64,000 nucleotides of DNA from Chromobacterium aquaticum (GTDB lineage: Bacteria; Pseudomonadota; Gammaproteobacteria; Burkholderiales; Chromobacteriaceae), in the NCBI RefSeq assembly GCF_021129195.1, contig NZ_JAJOHW010000013.1:1-64000 (forward strand), read 5' to 3'. The first letter of the stretch is position 1. Every line of letters begins with the position of its first letter. Positions 10,286-19,036 of this stretch are shown here, one piece after another. The translations under genes were made by a program, and so were the position numbers. The notes under the pieces were generated by a model. The model did no database searches. It saw only the letters and a list, made by a program, of their open reading frames with translations, and was not told where the DNA came from.

Positions 10286-11770
10286 ATGTCGATTCAAACC
10301 ATCACCGAATGGTTCATCCCGGACCGCGTCCGCCTATCTCCGGAACAGGCGATCCGCGGCCGCACCGTCGTCGGCGTCGGCCTGCTGGCCGGCCTGGTGG
10401 CGCCGCTATTCGCCGTCGAATACCTGCAACTGGGCCACCGCGCGATGGCCGCCGGCATCGCGCTCGGCGGCCTGGGCCTGCTGCTGGGGCCGCTGCTGCT
10501 CAAGCTCAGTGGCGCGGTGCGCTTCAGCGCGGAATTCATCACCAGCTGCATGTACGCGATGGTGTGCTGGATGGTCTACGTCAACGGCGGCATCCAATCC
10601 ACCAGCATCGTCTGGTTCGCCGCCATTCCCTTCACCGCCGTCTTCGTCGCCACCCGCGTCTCCGGCATGGTCTGGCTGGCGCTGACCGTGGCCGCCATCG
10701 GCCTGTTCCTATGGCTGAGCGCCCAGGGCCTGCTGCCGGCCAACCCGATTCCCCACGCGGAAATCCCCAAGCTGCAGGCCAAGTCTCTGGCCGGCCTGTC
10801 CCTGGTGGTGCTGGCGCTGGCGCTGGCTTTCGACAAGGCCAAGGTCAAAAGCTTTGAAAAGCTGGAAAGCGCGCGGCGCGAGGCCGAGCAGGCGCAGCTG
10901 GCGATGCGGCAACTGATGACCCAGCTGACCCAATCCATCCAGGCCGCGTCCAGCGCCAGCCGCGACATCGCCGGCAGCACCGGCAATATGGCCGACACCA
11001 TGGCCAGCCAGCGCGAACGCTCCGAGGACATGGTGGTGATCGCCCAGCAGATGGCGGTGGTCACCAGCCAGAACGCCGAGCAATCGGTGACCGCCACCCA
11101 ATTGGCCCATACCGCCGGCCAGGCGGCCTTGGGCGGCGGCGCGGCGATGGACCAGGCGGTGCGCCAGCTGAGCAAGGCCGGCGAGGTGATCGCGCTGGCT
11201 TCCGGCCGGCTGGAACAATTGGGCGAACGCAGCGCCGAGGTCAGCGGCATCGTGCAACTGATCCGCGACATCGCCGACCAGACCAATCTGCTGGCGCTCA
11301 ACGCCGCCATCGAGGCGGCGCGCGCCGGCGAATTGGGCCGCGGCTTCGCGGTGGTGGCCGACGAGGTGCGCAAGTTGGCCGAGCGCACCCAGAACGCCAC
11401 CTTGGACATAGAGCAGAAAATCCGCCTGATCGTCGACGGCACCAATCAAGCGCTGCTGGCGATGCGCGACGGCAATCAGCAGATGCAGGCCGGCCGCGAC
11501 AACTCGCTGGACGCCCAGCGCAAGCTGTCCGGCATCATAGGCGAAACCGGCGAACTGGCCAGCCTGCTCAGCCAGATGTCGCAGGCGGAAGCCAATCAGA
11601 ATCGCGGCTTCGCCCAGTTCGCCAGCGACATCACCGCGGTGGGAGAATCCACCCGCAGCCTGTCCGGCGAAACCCAGGCCATCGCCGACGCCATCGCGCG
11701 GCTGGACCATTTGCTGGAAGATCTGGGCCAAAGCGCGCGCCATTTGCACACGCAAAACGCCGCGGCATGA
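10286..11770 (+). CDS. Methyl-accepting chemotaxis protein with an N-terminal membrane sensor
   Basis: The 494-residue receptor should pass signals to CheA/CheW. The N-terminal part (about 25-195) is a run of hydrophobic segments without a large periplasmic loop, so sensing is likely within or close to the membrane. The cytoplasmic signalling domain is complete, with the hairpin tip [19 protein letters not shown] near residue 360 and flanking coiled coils. No HAMP domain is obvious, which is unusual but known. The start at 10286 has AGAGGGGC upstream; an earlier frame lacks a ribosome site. No che genes are adjacent. Confidence 0.92.
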   Translation: MSIQTITEWFIPDRVRLSPEQAIRGRTVVGVGLLAGLVAPLFAVEYLQLGHRAMAAGIALGGLGLLLGPLLLKLSGAVRFSAEFITSCMYAMVCWMVYVNGGIQSTSIVWFAAIPFTAVFVATRVSGMVWLALTVAAIGLFLWLSAQGLLPANPIPHAEIPKLQAKSLAGLSLVVLALALAFDKAKVKSFEKLESARREAEQAQLAMRQLMTQLTQSIQAASSASRDIAGSTGNMADTMASQRERSEDMVVIAQQMAVVTSQNAEQSVTATQLAHTAGQAALGGGAAMDQAVRQLSKAGEVIALASGRLEQLGERSAEVSGIVQLIRDIADQTNLLALNAAIEAARAGELGRGFAVVADEVRKLAERTQNATLDIEQKIRLIVDGTNQALLAMRDGNQQMQAGRDNSLDAQRKLSGIIGETGELASLLSQMSQAEANQNRGFAQFASDITAVGESTRSLSGETQAIADAIARLDHLLEDLGQSARHLHTQNAAA

Positions 11771-11773
11771 AAA

Positions 11774-11800
11774 ACGCCGGCCCTGGGCCGGCGTCGTCCT
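11774..11800 (+). terminator. Terminator of the chemoreceptor gene
   Basis: ACGCCGGCCC (11774-11783) pairs with GGGCCGGCGT (11785-11794), then CGTCCTTT. It lies between two convergent genes and may serve both, although the T run is better on the plus strand. Confidence 0.75.
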
Positions 11801-11818
11801 TTGGACTGGCGAACGCCC

Positions 11819-12289
11819 TTACTGCGGCAACTCGCTATTGCTGAACACCTCCAACTGCACCTGCTTGACGCGCTTGTCCGCGGCCAGGCGCTGCTGCAAG
11901 GACAGCAGCTCGGCCTGGGCCGGCGCGTCGAACACCACCACGCTCTGGGTGCGGTAACGCACGCTCAGGCTGTGGTCGCGCGCCACCGCGGCCTCGTCGC
12001 GCGGCGAAGCCAGCTTGACCATCACCACGCCGCTGGCCTTGGACGGCGCCACTTCGCCCTCCGAGCGCAGCACATCGCCGCGCTTCAGCGTCACGCCACC
12101 CTCGCTCGCCGCCGAGCGGGCGCTGACGCCCAGCGGCAGCTTGCCGGCCGGAGCCGCCTGCTTGTAATAAGTCTTGCCGTTGATCACCAGCGGCTGGCCG
12201 TCCGGCTTCTGCTTGAAGGACGGAACGTCGGCGGCCTGGGCCGCGGCGGCCAGCGCCAGCAGGCCGGCCAGAATCAGGGAATGTTTCAT
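11819..12289 (-). CDS. Probable dedicated chaperone of the adjacent serine protease (ASP ORF2-like)
   Basis: The 156-residue product has a signal peptide (HSLILAGLLALAAAAQAA) and a small mature domain containing FKQKPDGQPLVINGKTYYKQ. Size, export signal and position match ORF2 of Aeromonas sobria, the periplasmic chaperone needed to fold the kexin-like protease ASP. The start codon comes 2 bp after the protease stop (TAA, CG, ATG), with the ribosome site AAGGAG inside the protease's last codons, so the two are translationally coupled. Chaperone function is inferred from this context and overall resemblance; no catalytic motif is expected. Confidence 0.75.
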   Translation of the reverse strand: MKHSLILAGLLALAAAAQAADVPSFKQKPDGQPLVINGKTYYKQAAPAGKLPLGVSARSAASEGGVTLKRGDVLRSEGEVAPSKASGVVMVKLASPRDEAAVARDHSLSVRYRTQSVVVFDAPAQAELLSLQQRLAADKRVKQVQLEVFSNSELPQ

Positions 12290-12291
12290 CG

Positions 12292-14082
12292 TTATGCTCC
12301 TTTGTGGCCGATGAAGCGGATGGACCAAGACCGCAGCGTGCCGGTGGCGTTGGGCAGGCTCAGCGTGCGCTGGCCTTGACCGTCACGGTAGTCATAGAAG
12401 TACTCGGCGCCATTGGTGTCGATCACGCGCAGCCGCCATTGGCCGCGCGCCGATTCGCCGTAGAAGTGGTTGGACAGCAGACGCTGCTGATTCAAGCCAT
12501 AGTTTTCATTCACCAGGCTGGTGCGCGGCGACAGCAGCACCGAGCGGGTGCCGGCCGGCGAAATCAGCTCCACCGCCAGGTCGTTGGCGCGGCCGTGCTG
12601 CGCGTCCACCAGCACTTGTACCGCCTCCACCGTCAGGTCATCGGCATGATTGTACGCGCTCTCCACCCCGGCTTCATTGGCGTCGGGAATCGCCTTCATC
12701 ACTGACACCGTCTGCCAGCGCGTCTTCTCCAACGCCGTCAGCGGCGTGTGGTTGCGGCCCAGTTCCACCGCCTTGTCCACGTCGATCAGGCCAAAGCCGT
12801 AGAACGGGTGGAAAGCGAGGCCGGCGGCGTTGTTCCGCCATCCCGGCAAGGCCTGGTAGCTGTGCGCTCCGCCCTTGGCGTCCTTGAACGCCAGTGTCAC
12901 GCCCGGATGGTTGGCATCCACCTTGCGCGCCGATTTGATCAGCAAGTGGCGCACATCGCGCGCGCTCAGATTGGGATACGCCGCCATCAGCAACGCGAAC
13001 GAGCCGGAAGCCGCCGGCGCCGCGGCGGAGGTGCCGTTCATGGTGCCGCGATAATCGCAGTTCGGGTCCAGCGTAGTGCCGCCGTGCAACTGATTGGTGG
13101 ACGGACGCAGCGTGGAGTTGGAACCGCGGTCGCAACCCACCAGATCGGTGGTCACCATCGCCGGGCTCGCCGTGCCGTACTCGCCGCCGGGCGAGGTCAA
13201 CAGCACGTTGGCGCCCACCGAGGAGTAGGACGAGCGCACGCCGTCGGCGTTCAGCGCCGACACCACCACGTTCCAGTAGTTGCTGTTGTCGGTGGTCAGA
13301 TTGGAATCCTGCATCGGCAGGCCGTCGTTGCCGGACTTGGCCAGGATGTAAGTGGGCTTGCCATCGCTGCCGGTGCCGGACTGGAAGCTGCTGAAAGCAT
13401 TGCCCGCCGACTTGACGAATACCGCGCCCTTGCCGCCGTTGCTGCGCAGGCTGACGTCCTCGTGCGCTTCGTCGCGCACCCGCAGCGTCATATCGGTGTC
13501 CGGGTTGCCCGGAATCGAGCGGATCGCCGAACTGCCATAGCTCTGGTTGAACACCCGGGAGCTGGTGGACGACTGGCCGGCGCCATCGCTCGGCGATTTG
13601 CCATGCGACAGCATCCAGCCGGCGGTGGTTTGTGCCTTCAGCCAGTTGAAACCGTTCAGGCTGGCCGACGGCGCCACGCCGCGGCCGCCCAGATTGTTGA
13701 AACCCACGGCGGCGGCGATGCCGGCCACGGCGGTGCCGTGGCTGTCGGTGGCCAGGCTGGGGGTCGGGTCGTCGCTGTTGTTGGCCAGGTTCTTGGAGCC
13801 GGGCACCACATTGCCCACCAGGTCCGGGTGGCGGATTTCCAGGCCGTCGTCGATGACGGTCACCGTCACGCCGCGGCCCAGGATATTGCGCGAGTGGCTG
13901 AGCGCCAGGTTCAGATCAATGCCGGCCACGCCGCCGCGTTGCGAAAACGCGTTTTGCCCTGTGTTTTGCAAGAACCATTGTTGGGAAACCAGCGGGTCTC
14001 CCGGCTGCAAGGGCGTGGCGGCCTGGCCGGCCAGGGACGCCAGGGCCAACGAAACCGCGCCCACCGTGATATGGATACGCAT
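12292..14082 (-). CDS. Secreted subtilisin/kexin-like S8 protease with C-terminal P domain
   Basis: The 596-residue protein carries a signal peptide (residues 1-22) and an S8 catalytic domain with all three catalytic residues: Asp78 in VIDDG, His115 in DSHGTAVAG and Ser352 in GTSAAAP. The oxyanion Asn is near residue 228 (SAGN). A proprotein-convertase P domain covers about 455-590. There is no long propeptide after the signal, so folding presumably depends on the separate chaperone encoded directly downstream, as in the Aeromonas ASP system. It is probably a secreted virulence or nutrient-acquisition protease. Cleavage preference cannot be read from sequence. Confidence 0.93.
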   Translation of the reverse strand: MRIHITVGAVSLALASLAGQAATPLQPGDPLVSQQWFLQNTGQNAFSQRGGVAGIDLNLALSHSRNILGRGVTVTVIDDGLEIRHPDLVGNVVPGSKNLANNSDDPTPSLATDSHGTAVAGIAAAVGFNNLGGRGVAPSASLNGFNWLKAQTTAGWMLSHGKSPSDGAGQSSTSSRVFNQSYGSSAIRSIPGNPDTDMTLRVRDEAHEDVSLRSNGGKGAVFVKSAGNAFSSFQSGTGSDGKPTYILAKSGNDGLPMQDSNLTTDNSNYWNVVVSALNADGVRSSYSSVGANVLLTSPGGEYGTASPAMVTTDLVGCDRGSNSTLRPSTNQLHGGTTLDPNCDYRGTMNGTSAAAPAASGSFALLMAAYPNLSARDVRHLLIKSARKVDANHPGVTLAFKDAKGGAHSYQALPGWRNNAAGLAFHPFYGFGLIDVDKAVELGRNHTPLTALEKTRWQTVSVMKAIPDANEAGVESAYNHADDLTVEAVQVLVDAQHGRANDLAVELISPAGTRSVLLSPRTSLVNENYGLNQQRLLSNHFYGESARGQWRLRVIDTNGAEYFYDYRDGQGQRTLSLPNATGTLRSWSIRFIGHKGA

Positions 14083-14630
14083 TGCATCTCCTAAGTGTCG
14101 AAACTACGGTCGATTGAGAAAAACCGCCGTGAGTCCGGGGCTGCCACCCCATCGCTCCCGGCCATTCACAGCCACCTGCCAGCGGCCGCGAAATCGCGTG
14201 GCCCCGCCGCCCGCGCCTGCCATCGACACCTGGACTCGATGTCAAACCCTGCCAAACGCAAGCCGGCGGCGCCAATGCCGGCCCGCCAAGCGACGGACGA
14301 AGCGGAAATTCCATCCGCCTTCCTTTCGCAACATTGCGTACCGGCCAATGCAGTGAACCATCAAAAGCATAAATGCCAAAGTCCTAGCAATTTTGATCGT
14401 ATATAAAATTTTCATAATGCAAAATGCAATAATTCCCATTTGCAAATATGACATAAGCCCGTAACAAAACAGATAAAACCCGGTCTAAATCAACCGCTTA
14501 CCCACCAAGCCGCCGACAGGGGCAGGCACTTGGCCCACGCCGGGCAAGCGCGGCGCGGCCGGCTTTCGGCCATGGGCAAGGTCAGGATTTGTCAGACAAA
14601 AGCGCTGAAAAGGGAAAGAAAAGGAACAAA
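14083..14630. other. 548-bp intergenic region upstream of the protease
   Basis: No gene is supported. The stretch at about 14345-14480 is sharply AT-rich compared with both sides, with runs such as GTATATAAAATTTTCATAAT. This suits the protease promoter and upstream activator sites, but I cannot place a definite -10/-35 pair. The bases from 14500 onward are GC-rich and lead to the shared terminator. Confidence 0.45.
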
Positions 14631-14654
14631 AAAACGCCCCGGACGGGGCGTTTT
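14631..14654 (-). terminator. Terminator of the Bax inhibitor-1 family gene
   Basis: AAAACGCCCC (14631-14640) pairs with GGGGCGTTTT (14645-14654) around GGAC. The minus strand continues with a long T run, giving a textbook rho-independent site. Confidence 0.9.
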
Positions 14655-14682
14655 GAATGGGATGCGTTTAAGGCACGAGGTT

Positions 14683-15372
14683 TTAGTCGCGCTCGCCTGC
14701 AAAGGCCAGCAGCAATTGCAGCAAGCTGGTGAACAGGTTGTAGATGCTGATGTAGATCGACAGCGCGGCGGAGATATAGCTGTCCTCGCCGCCATCCACC
14801 ACCACCTTGACCTGCCACAGAATCATCAGCGAGCTGAACAGCGCGAAAGCCGCGGAGATCATCAGTTGGAAAGCCGGCATGCGCAGGAAGATATTGGCCA
14901 CCACCGCCACCATCAGCACAATCGCGCCCACGGTCAGGAAGTTGCCCAGGCCGCTCAGATCACGCTTGGTGGTGGTGGCGATGCCCGCCATCACGAAGAA
15001 CACCAGCGCGGTGGCCGCGCCCGCGGTCATGATCAGCTGGCCGCCGTTGGAAAACCGGAACGCCAGTTGCAGCAAGGGCCCCAACAGCAAGCCCATCAGG
15101 AAGGTGAAGCCCAGCATCAGGAACACGCCGGCCGAGCTGTAGCGGTTTTTCTCGATGGCGAACACCAAGCCGTAAAACACGGCCAGGATCGCCAGCATGC
15201 CGATGATGGGGCTGCCGGCCAGGAAGCCGAAATTCATATTGGTGCCGACGATGGCGCCCATCACCGTGGGAATCATCGACAGGCCCAGCAAGCCATAAGT
15301 ATTGCGAAGAACCTTATGGCGTACCTCGGCCATACCGGTCGTCTGATAGGCCGTCTCAAGGTTCGGGTGCAT
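14683..15372 (-). CDS. Bax inhibitor-1/YccA family membrane protein
   Basis: The 229-residue inner-membrane protein has seven hydrophobic segments and the family pattern: NTYGLLGLSMIPTVMGAIVG at about 28-47, [28 protein letters not shown], and a final helix pair ending in LLAFAGERD. Bacterial relatives such as YccA (FtsH modulator) and YbhL are proposed to act in membrane quality control or ion flux; which applies here is unknown. The start at 15372 has AAAGG upstream. It is monocistronic with a strong terminator. Confidence 0.92.
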   Translation of the reverse strand: MHPNLETAYQTTGMAEVRHKVLRNTYGLLGLSMIPTVMGAIVGTNMNFGFLAGSPIIGMLAILAVFYGLVFAIEKNRYSSAGVFLMLGFTFLMGLLLGPLLQLAFRFSNGGQLIMTAGAATALVFFVMAGIATTTKRDLSGLGNFLTVGAIVLMVAVVANIFLRMPAFQLMISAAFALFSSLMILWQVKVVVDGGEDSYISAALSIYISIYNLFTSLLQLLLAFAGERD

Positions 15373-15538
15373 AATTAAGCCTTTCTCCAAAGGGATTTTT
15401 ATCAAATTGTACCGACAGTGACAGCCGCCGTGGCAATAAGTTTCCCGGCGGCCCGGCTTGCGCCTCGCAAACGCTTCGGGTATTCTTGCACTCCCTTGCA
15501 AATGAGGGCTTACGGTCTAATTTGCAAGCGGCATCAAA

Positions 15539-15623
15539 GCGAAAGTGGCGGAATTGGTAGACGCACTGGATTTAGGTTCCAGCGCCGCAAGGCGTGAGAG
15601 TTCGAGTCTCTCCTTTCGCACCA
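15539..15623 (+). tRNA. tRNA-Leu (anticodon UAG), island attachment site
   Basis: The 85-base sequence folds as a class II tRNA. Acceptor arms GCGAAAG (15539-15545) and CTTTCGC pair, followed by ACCA. The anticodon arm CTGGA-TTTAGGT-TCCAG gives UAG. A long variable arm (GCCGCAAGGC) and a T-arm with GTTCGAGTC are present. CCA is encoded. Its last 26 bases plus one flanking base are duplicated at 34339-34365, marking it as the integration target of the island. Confidence 0.97.
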
Positions 15624-15624
15624 T
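15598..15624 (+). repeat. attL: left copy of the 27-bp island attachment repeat
   Basis: The repeat starts GAGTTCGAGTCTCTCC and ends TTTCGCACCAT. It covers the T-arm and acceptor 3' strand of tRNA-Leu. The identical 27 bases occur at 34339-34365 in the same orientation. The integrase gene begins 84 bp to the right. Confidence 0.95.
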
Positions 15625-15707
15625 TAAATCTGTTAAGCCTCAATAACTTACTGATTTCAAAGGCCATCCCAGGCCAACTGCTACAGTTGTGTGCTACACT
15701 TGGCCCC

Positions 15708-17309
15708 ATGCCAGACATGCCTAAGCATACCAATGTACTCCGCCGCACAGGCTCTTCAGTCTACTACTTCCGCATCACGATCCCTACTGATTTACGCCCC
15801 CATTTCAACGGCAAAAAAGACGTGTGGCGCTCACTGCAAACACGAGACCTCCGAGAGGCGAACCGCCTTGCCGCAAGAATACGCGTGGAGTGGGACGATC
15901 AGTTTGCCGAACTTCGCGCCAAGGACAAGGCCACTGTAGTCGTAGCCCTCTCAGACGATGACATAAGCCGCATCATTCATATGCACCAATCTCGTATGAT
16001 GACGTTCGATAGCGAGTTACGATCACAGGGCCTGGACAACGCGAGATATGAACAACTAGGAGACGATCTCTCCCGGCTGGATCAAGATGCACGTGCGGCC
16101 ATCGCTCGAGGAGACACTTGGTCAGTTGTAAATGCCCTTGAAGACAGCCTCCGCTTTGAAGGCATCGAGTTGGATACAAGCTCTGTCGACTACAAGAGGC
16201 TCGTCTCAGCCGCATCCAAGGCATACAAACGCACCGTAGATGCCTTGAAAGCCCGCCACGAGGGCGAAGTAGTCGACGATGTGCCTATGCCCTCTTTGGC
16301 CCCTTTACAGGCTAGGGCGGCCATAGCCAGCAAGGGAGCGCCGACTCTAGTAGATATTCTCAACAAATACCAAACCGAACGGAAGCTGAAAAGCAAATCA
16401 TTTGACGATATGCTTCAAGTGGTTAACCGTTTTCATGATTGCATCGGCACCCTACCAGTCAAGCAGATACTTAAAGCACATGGCCTCAAGTACAAGGAAG
16501 CCCTCTTGCAGAAAGGCCTCTCCGCCAAAACGATCAATTCCAAGCACCTGGCGTTCTTGAAAACGCTACTGAATTGGGCTGCACAAAACGATTACATCGA
16601 ACAAAACCCCATCGCCTCCGTCCGCGTCGTAGTCGGAAAAGTTCAAAAAGAGTCGCGGACCTCCTATGACCTGAAGGCACTCCAAGCTATCTTCAACAGC
16701 CCGATCTACGCCACCGAAAATGCACGGCCTGTAGCTGGCAAGGGAGAAACAGCTTTCTGGCTGCCGCTGTTGGGCCTATTTACGGGAGCAAGGCTAGAAG
16801 AACTGGCTCAACTCAAAGTATCGGACATTGTTAAGGATAGCCTAGGGCGGCATATTCATATCACGGACAGAGACGATGAAGGTTCAGTGAAAACCAACGA
16901 GTCAAGGCGTCGAGTTCCTCTTCATTCGGAACTGGAACGAATGGGATTTGGCAATTACCTAGAGACACTGCCTCCCACTGGATACCTATTCCCAGAATTA
17001 ACGCCCGACAAATATGGAAAGCGTTCATCTCTATGGTCACAGTGGTGGGGAAAGTGGTGTAGAAAGCAATTAGGAATTACAGACAAGCGCATGGTGTTTC
17101 ACTCATTCCGGCATAGCTTCAAGGACATATGCAGAGAAGCTGAGGTAGATGAAGAAACACACGATGCCCTCACCGGCCACACTAACTCATCAACATCTAG
17201 GAGCTATGGGTCTGGAACCTACCCATTGAGTCCACTATTTGTTGCAATCGGCCAATTAAATTTCAAAAACATAGGACTATCACATATCTCTTGGCAAAGA
17301 TCATACTGA
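15708..17309 (+). CDS. Tyrosine-recombinase integrase of the island
   Basis: The 533-residue enzyme should catalyse recombination between the tRNA-Leu site and the circular island. The N-terminus (RTGSSVYYFRITIPTDLRPHF) matches the arm-binding type found in many tRNA-targeting integrases. A core-binding SAM-like domain occupies about 205-310. The catalytic domain shows Arg in FTGARLEELAQL, His and Arg in HSFRHSFKD, the second His in GHTNSSTSRSYG and its Tyr. The start at 15708 (or 15717) follows a stop-free leader from the tRNA; neither has a strong ribosome site. All catalytic residues are intact, so it looks active. Confidence 0.93.
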   Translation: MPDMPKHTNVLRRTGSSVYYFRITIPTDLRPHFNGKKDVWRSLQTRDLREANRLAARIRVEWDDQFAELRAKDKATVVVALSDDDISRIIHMHQSRMMTFDSELRSQGLDNARYEQLGDDLSRLDQDARAAIARGDTWSVVNALEDSLRFEGIELDTSSVDYKRLVSAASKAYKRTVDALKARHEGEVVDDVPMPSLAPLQARAAIASKGAPTLVDILNKYQTERKLKSKSFDDMLQVVNRFHDCIGTLPVKQILKAHGLKYKEALLQKGLSAKTINSKHLAFLKTLLNWAAQNDYIEQNPIASVRVVVGKVQKESRTSYDLKALQAIFNSPIYATENARPVAGKGETAFWLPLLGLFTGARLEELAQLKVSDIVKDSLGRHIHITDRDDEGSVKTNESRRRVPLHSELERMGFGNYLETLPPTGYLFPELTPDKYGKRSSLWSQWWGKWCRKQLGITDKRMVFHSFRHSFKDICREAEVDEETHDALTGHTNSSTSRSYGSGTYPLSPLFVAIGQLNFKNIGLSHISWQRSY

Positions 17310-17346
17310 GCACGATTGTGTTTTTCTGTTCAATAGCACAAAAACC

Positions 17347-17400
17347 AAAGACAGGCGCTGAAGTTACACCTCGTTAGGTAACATCAGTGCCTATCTTTTA
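17347..17400. terminator. Long imperfect hairpin between the integrase and the T6SS cassette
   Basis: AAAGACAGGC, CTGA and GTTAC on the left pair with GTAAC, TCAG, GCCT and TCTTT on the right, with single-base bulges. It lies between two convergent transcription units, so it can terminate both. Confidence 0.65.
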
Positions 17401-17439
17401 AAAGAATTTACTTGAACCTAGAGCAAAGCTGCTCCGTAC

Positions 17440-18012
17440 TCACCTTGTAAGTTGCATTGAAAAGTCACAGCGATCTTGCGTTTGATAAACCACTGTTTCA
17501 CCGTGATAGTCTGCACGGGATTTATATACTTCTTTCCCGCATGCCAACAACTTGTATCCAGCCCCGCTAGATGGCTTGCCGCTTCTTGAAACCAAGGTAA
17601 AGTTGCCCCGATAGTTCCCGCTGCCCACAACTTCTACAAAGCGCACTGCATTCACATCAATATCAAAAGGGGGTGATACAAATTGACTTCTTCCTTGGCC
17701 ATCCGTCCGTCCCTGCAATGAAATCGCAGGAGCTTCGCCGCTGGACTTCGGATCATGGACCTGAAGTAGATAAGGAGTATTTTTGAGCACCCTCCCCGTC
17801 TCCGGGCTATGCAGCACAAAATAGCAGCCTTTATTTACACCTTGCTCGCCTTGCCCCACTTTCTCAATTGGCGATGAATGACACTGATAAGTCGCTTTCA
17901 TCGCGGCGCGGATCGCCTCAGGTTCAAGCGGCCCATTAAGGGCGCAACCTGTCACAATTAATACAGCTGACAAAATCCCAAAGCGGGAAACAATCCTTGA
18001 AATGCTCATCAT
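17440..18012 (-). CDS. Small lipoprotein at the end of the T6SS effector cassette
   Basis: The 190-residue product begins with a lipoprotein signal: hydrophobic ILSAVLIVTGC with the lipobox Cys at about residue 23. The mature part has three further Cys and a beta-rich look (YFVLHSPETGRVLKNTPYLLQV). No family is recognised. It starts 14 bp downstream of the immunity-like gene, the last of four tightly spaced genes, so it is probably co-transcribed. Possible roles are a second immunity protein or a periplasmic accessory to the lipase; both are inference. Confidence 0.75.
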   Translation of the reverse strand: MMSISRIVSRFGILSAVLIVTGCALNGPLEPEAIRAAMKATYQCHSSPIEKVGQGEQGVNKGCYFVLHSPETGRVLKNTPYLLQVHDPKSSGEAPAISLQGRTDGQGRSQFVSPPFDIDVNAVRFVEVVGSGNYRGNFTLVSRSGKPSSGAGYKLLACGKEVYKSRADYHGETVVYQTQDRCDFSMQLTR

Positions 18013-18026
18013 AAAAATTGGCTCAA

Positions 18027-19025
18027 TTAATTATAAGACCGAAAACGAATAGATTTCACTACAGCCTCGTATAAAGCTAGAGCTTCTTTTTGAGTTATAG
18101 TTGATGGAATTGACTGGCCTGCCCCCACTTCACCTGTGCTAACTTCAAGATGCACACTTGGCTTTAAAGCATTGCCAATCTCTCCCAAAGTCTCCCAATA
18201 AAAACCGTACACCTTTCCCATTCCATCATCTGAAGGAAATATTTTTAGAGACTCTTCACCTTTATTTCCATTCACATCTCTCACGCCTGAACGCAGCGTA
18301 TTTATTTTGGCTAGCACTTCTTTGGGGAATGACTTATAACGTTCATCGCTTCTATCTAGCAATGTTTTTTCCTGCCTGAAGTAAACATCACTTGATAGGC
18401 GGACGAAAACATCCGGATGCTTCTTTAAAGTAAAACTCAAACTTACACTCTCAATCTGCTGAGTCTTTCCATCTCCGGCAACAAACCCATTCTCAAAACA
18501 AAACCCAGCCTCTTTTGGTATGTCATTGCTGGAACGATATCGCAAGCTTGACATTAGTTTTTTATATTGCTCAACCGTCTGGGAGATGCTTTTCCCATCA
18601 AACCCTTCTCCCCCAGTGTAAAAATATGTTCCCGCACCGGGTCTGGTGGATGGAACCAACAGATAAGCATCAATTCCGTAAGCTGTTGTGCTGTATAAAT
18701 CAGCCTTGGAGACTATGATCCTCTTATTGTTATCCCCTTCAAACTCTGATCCGGCATATTTAAAGCCTCGCTTATAATTTTCACTCTTTCTCTTCTCGAG
18801 TGATTTTGCAACAAGTTCTTTATATTTCTGTGGGCCACGCCCAGAGTCAATAGAGCCAGAGATATATTTATTTGTTCCGCCAATCAATTCCAGCTCGAGC
18901 GGAACATCAACCACATAGCGACCGAAGCAGTAAGTTTTGCTTTTCTCAAACATCTCCCCTCCCTCTGCAATTACGTTTGAACTACCCCCTGCTACTATTA
19001 ATAATGAGAGTGCAAGCATCTTCAT
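18027..19025 (-). CDS. Tli4-like periplasmic immunity protein to the lipase effector
   Basis: The 332-residue protein has an N-terminal signal (LALSLLIVAGGSSNVIA) and the pattern I associate with Tli4 immunity proteins: an early YCFGRYVVDVP motif (about residues 32-42), a repeat-like second domain opening with GFCFENGFV (about 171-179), and a C-terminal beta-rich region ending KSIRFRS. Tli4 proteins sit in the periplasm and block their lipase. The gene begins 11 bp after the lipase gene, the expected arrangement. The family call is from memory of its motifs; immunity function is inferred from order. Confidence 0.8.
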   Translation of the reverse strand: MKMLALSLLIVAGGSSNVIAEGGEMFEKSKTYCFGRYVVDVPLELELIGGTNKYISGSIDSGRGPQKYKELVAKSLEKRKSENYKRGFKYAGSEFEGDNNKRIIVSKADLYSTTAYGIDAYLLVPSTRPGAGTYFYTGGEGFDGKSISQTVEQYKKLMSSLRYRSSNDIPKEAGFCFENGFVAGDGKTQQIESVSLSFTLKKHPDVFVRLSSDVYFRQEKTLLDRSDERYKSFPKEVLAKINTLRSGVRDVNGNKGEESLKIFPSDDGMGKVYGFYWETLGEIGNALKPSVHLEVSTGEVGAGQSIPSTITQKEALALYEAVVKSIRFRSYN

Positions 19026-19036
19026 TAGATAACCCT

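Noticed and set aside
14530-15378. A 282-codon frame opposite the Bax inhibitor-1 gene
   Set aside because: Low-complexity His/Gln-rich shadow.
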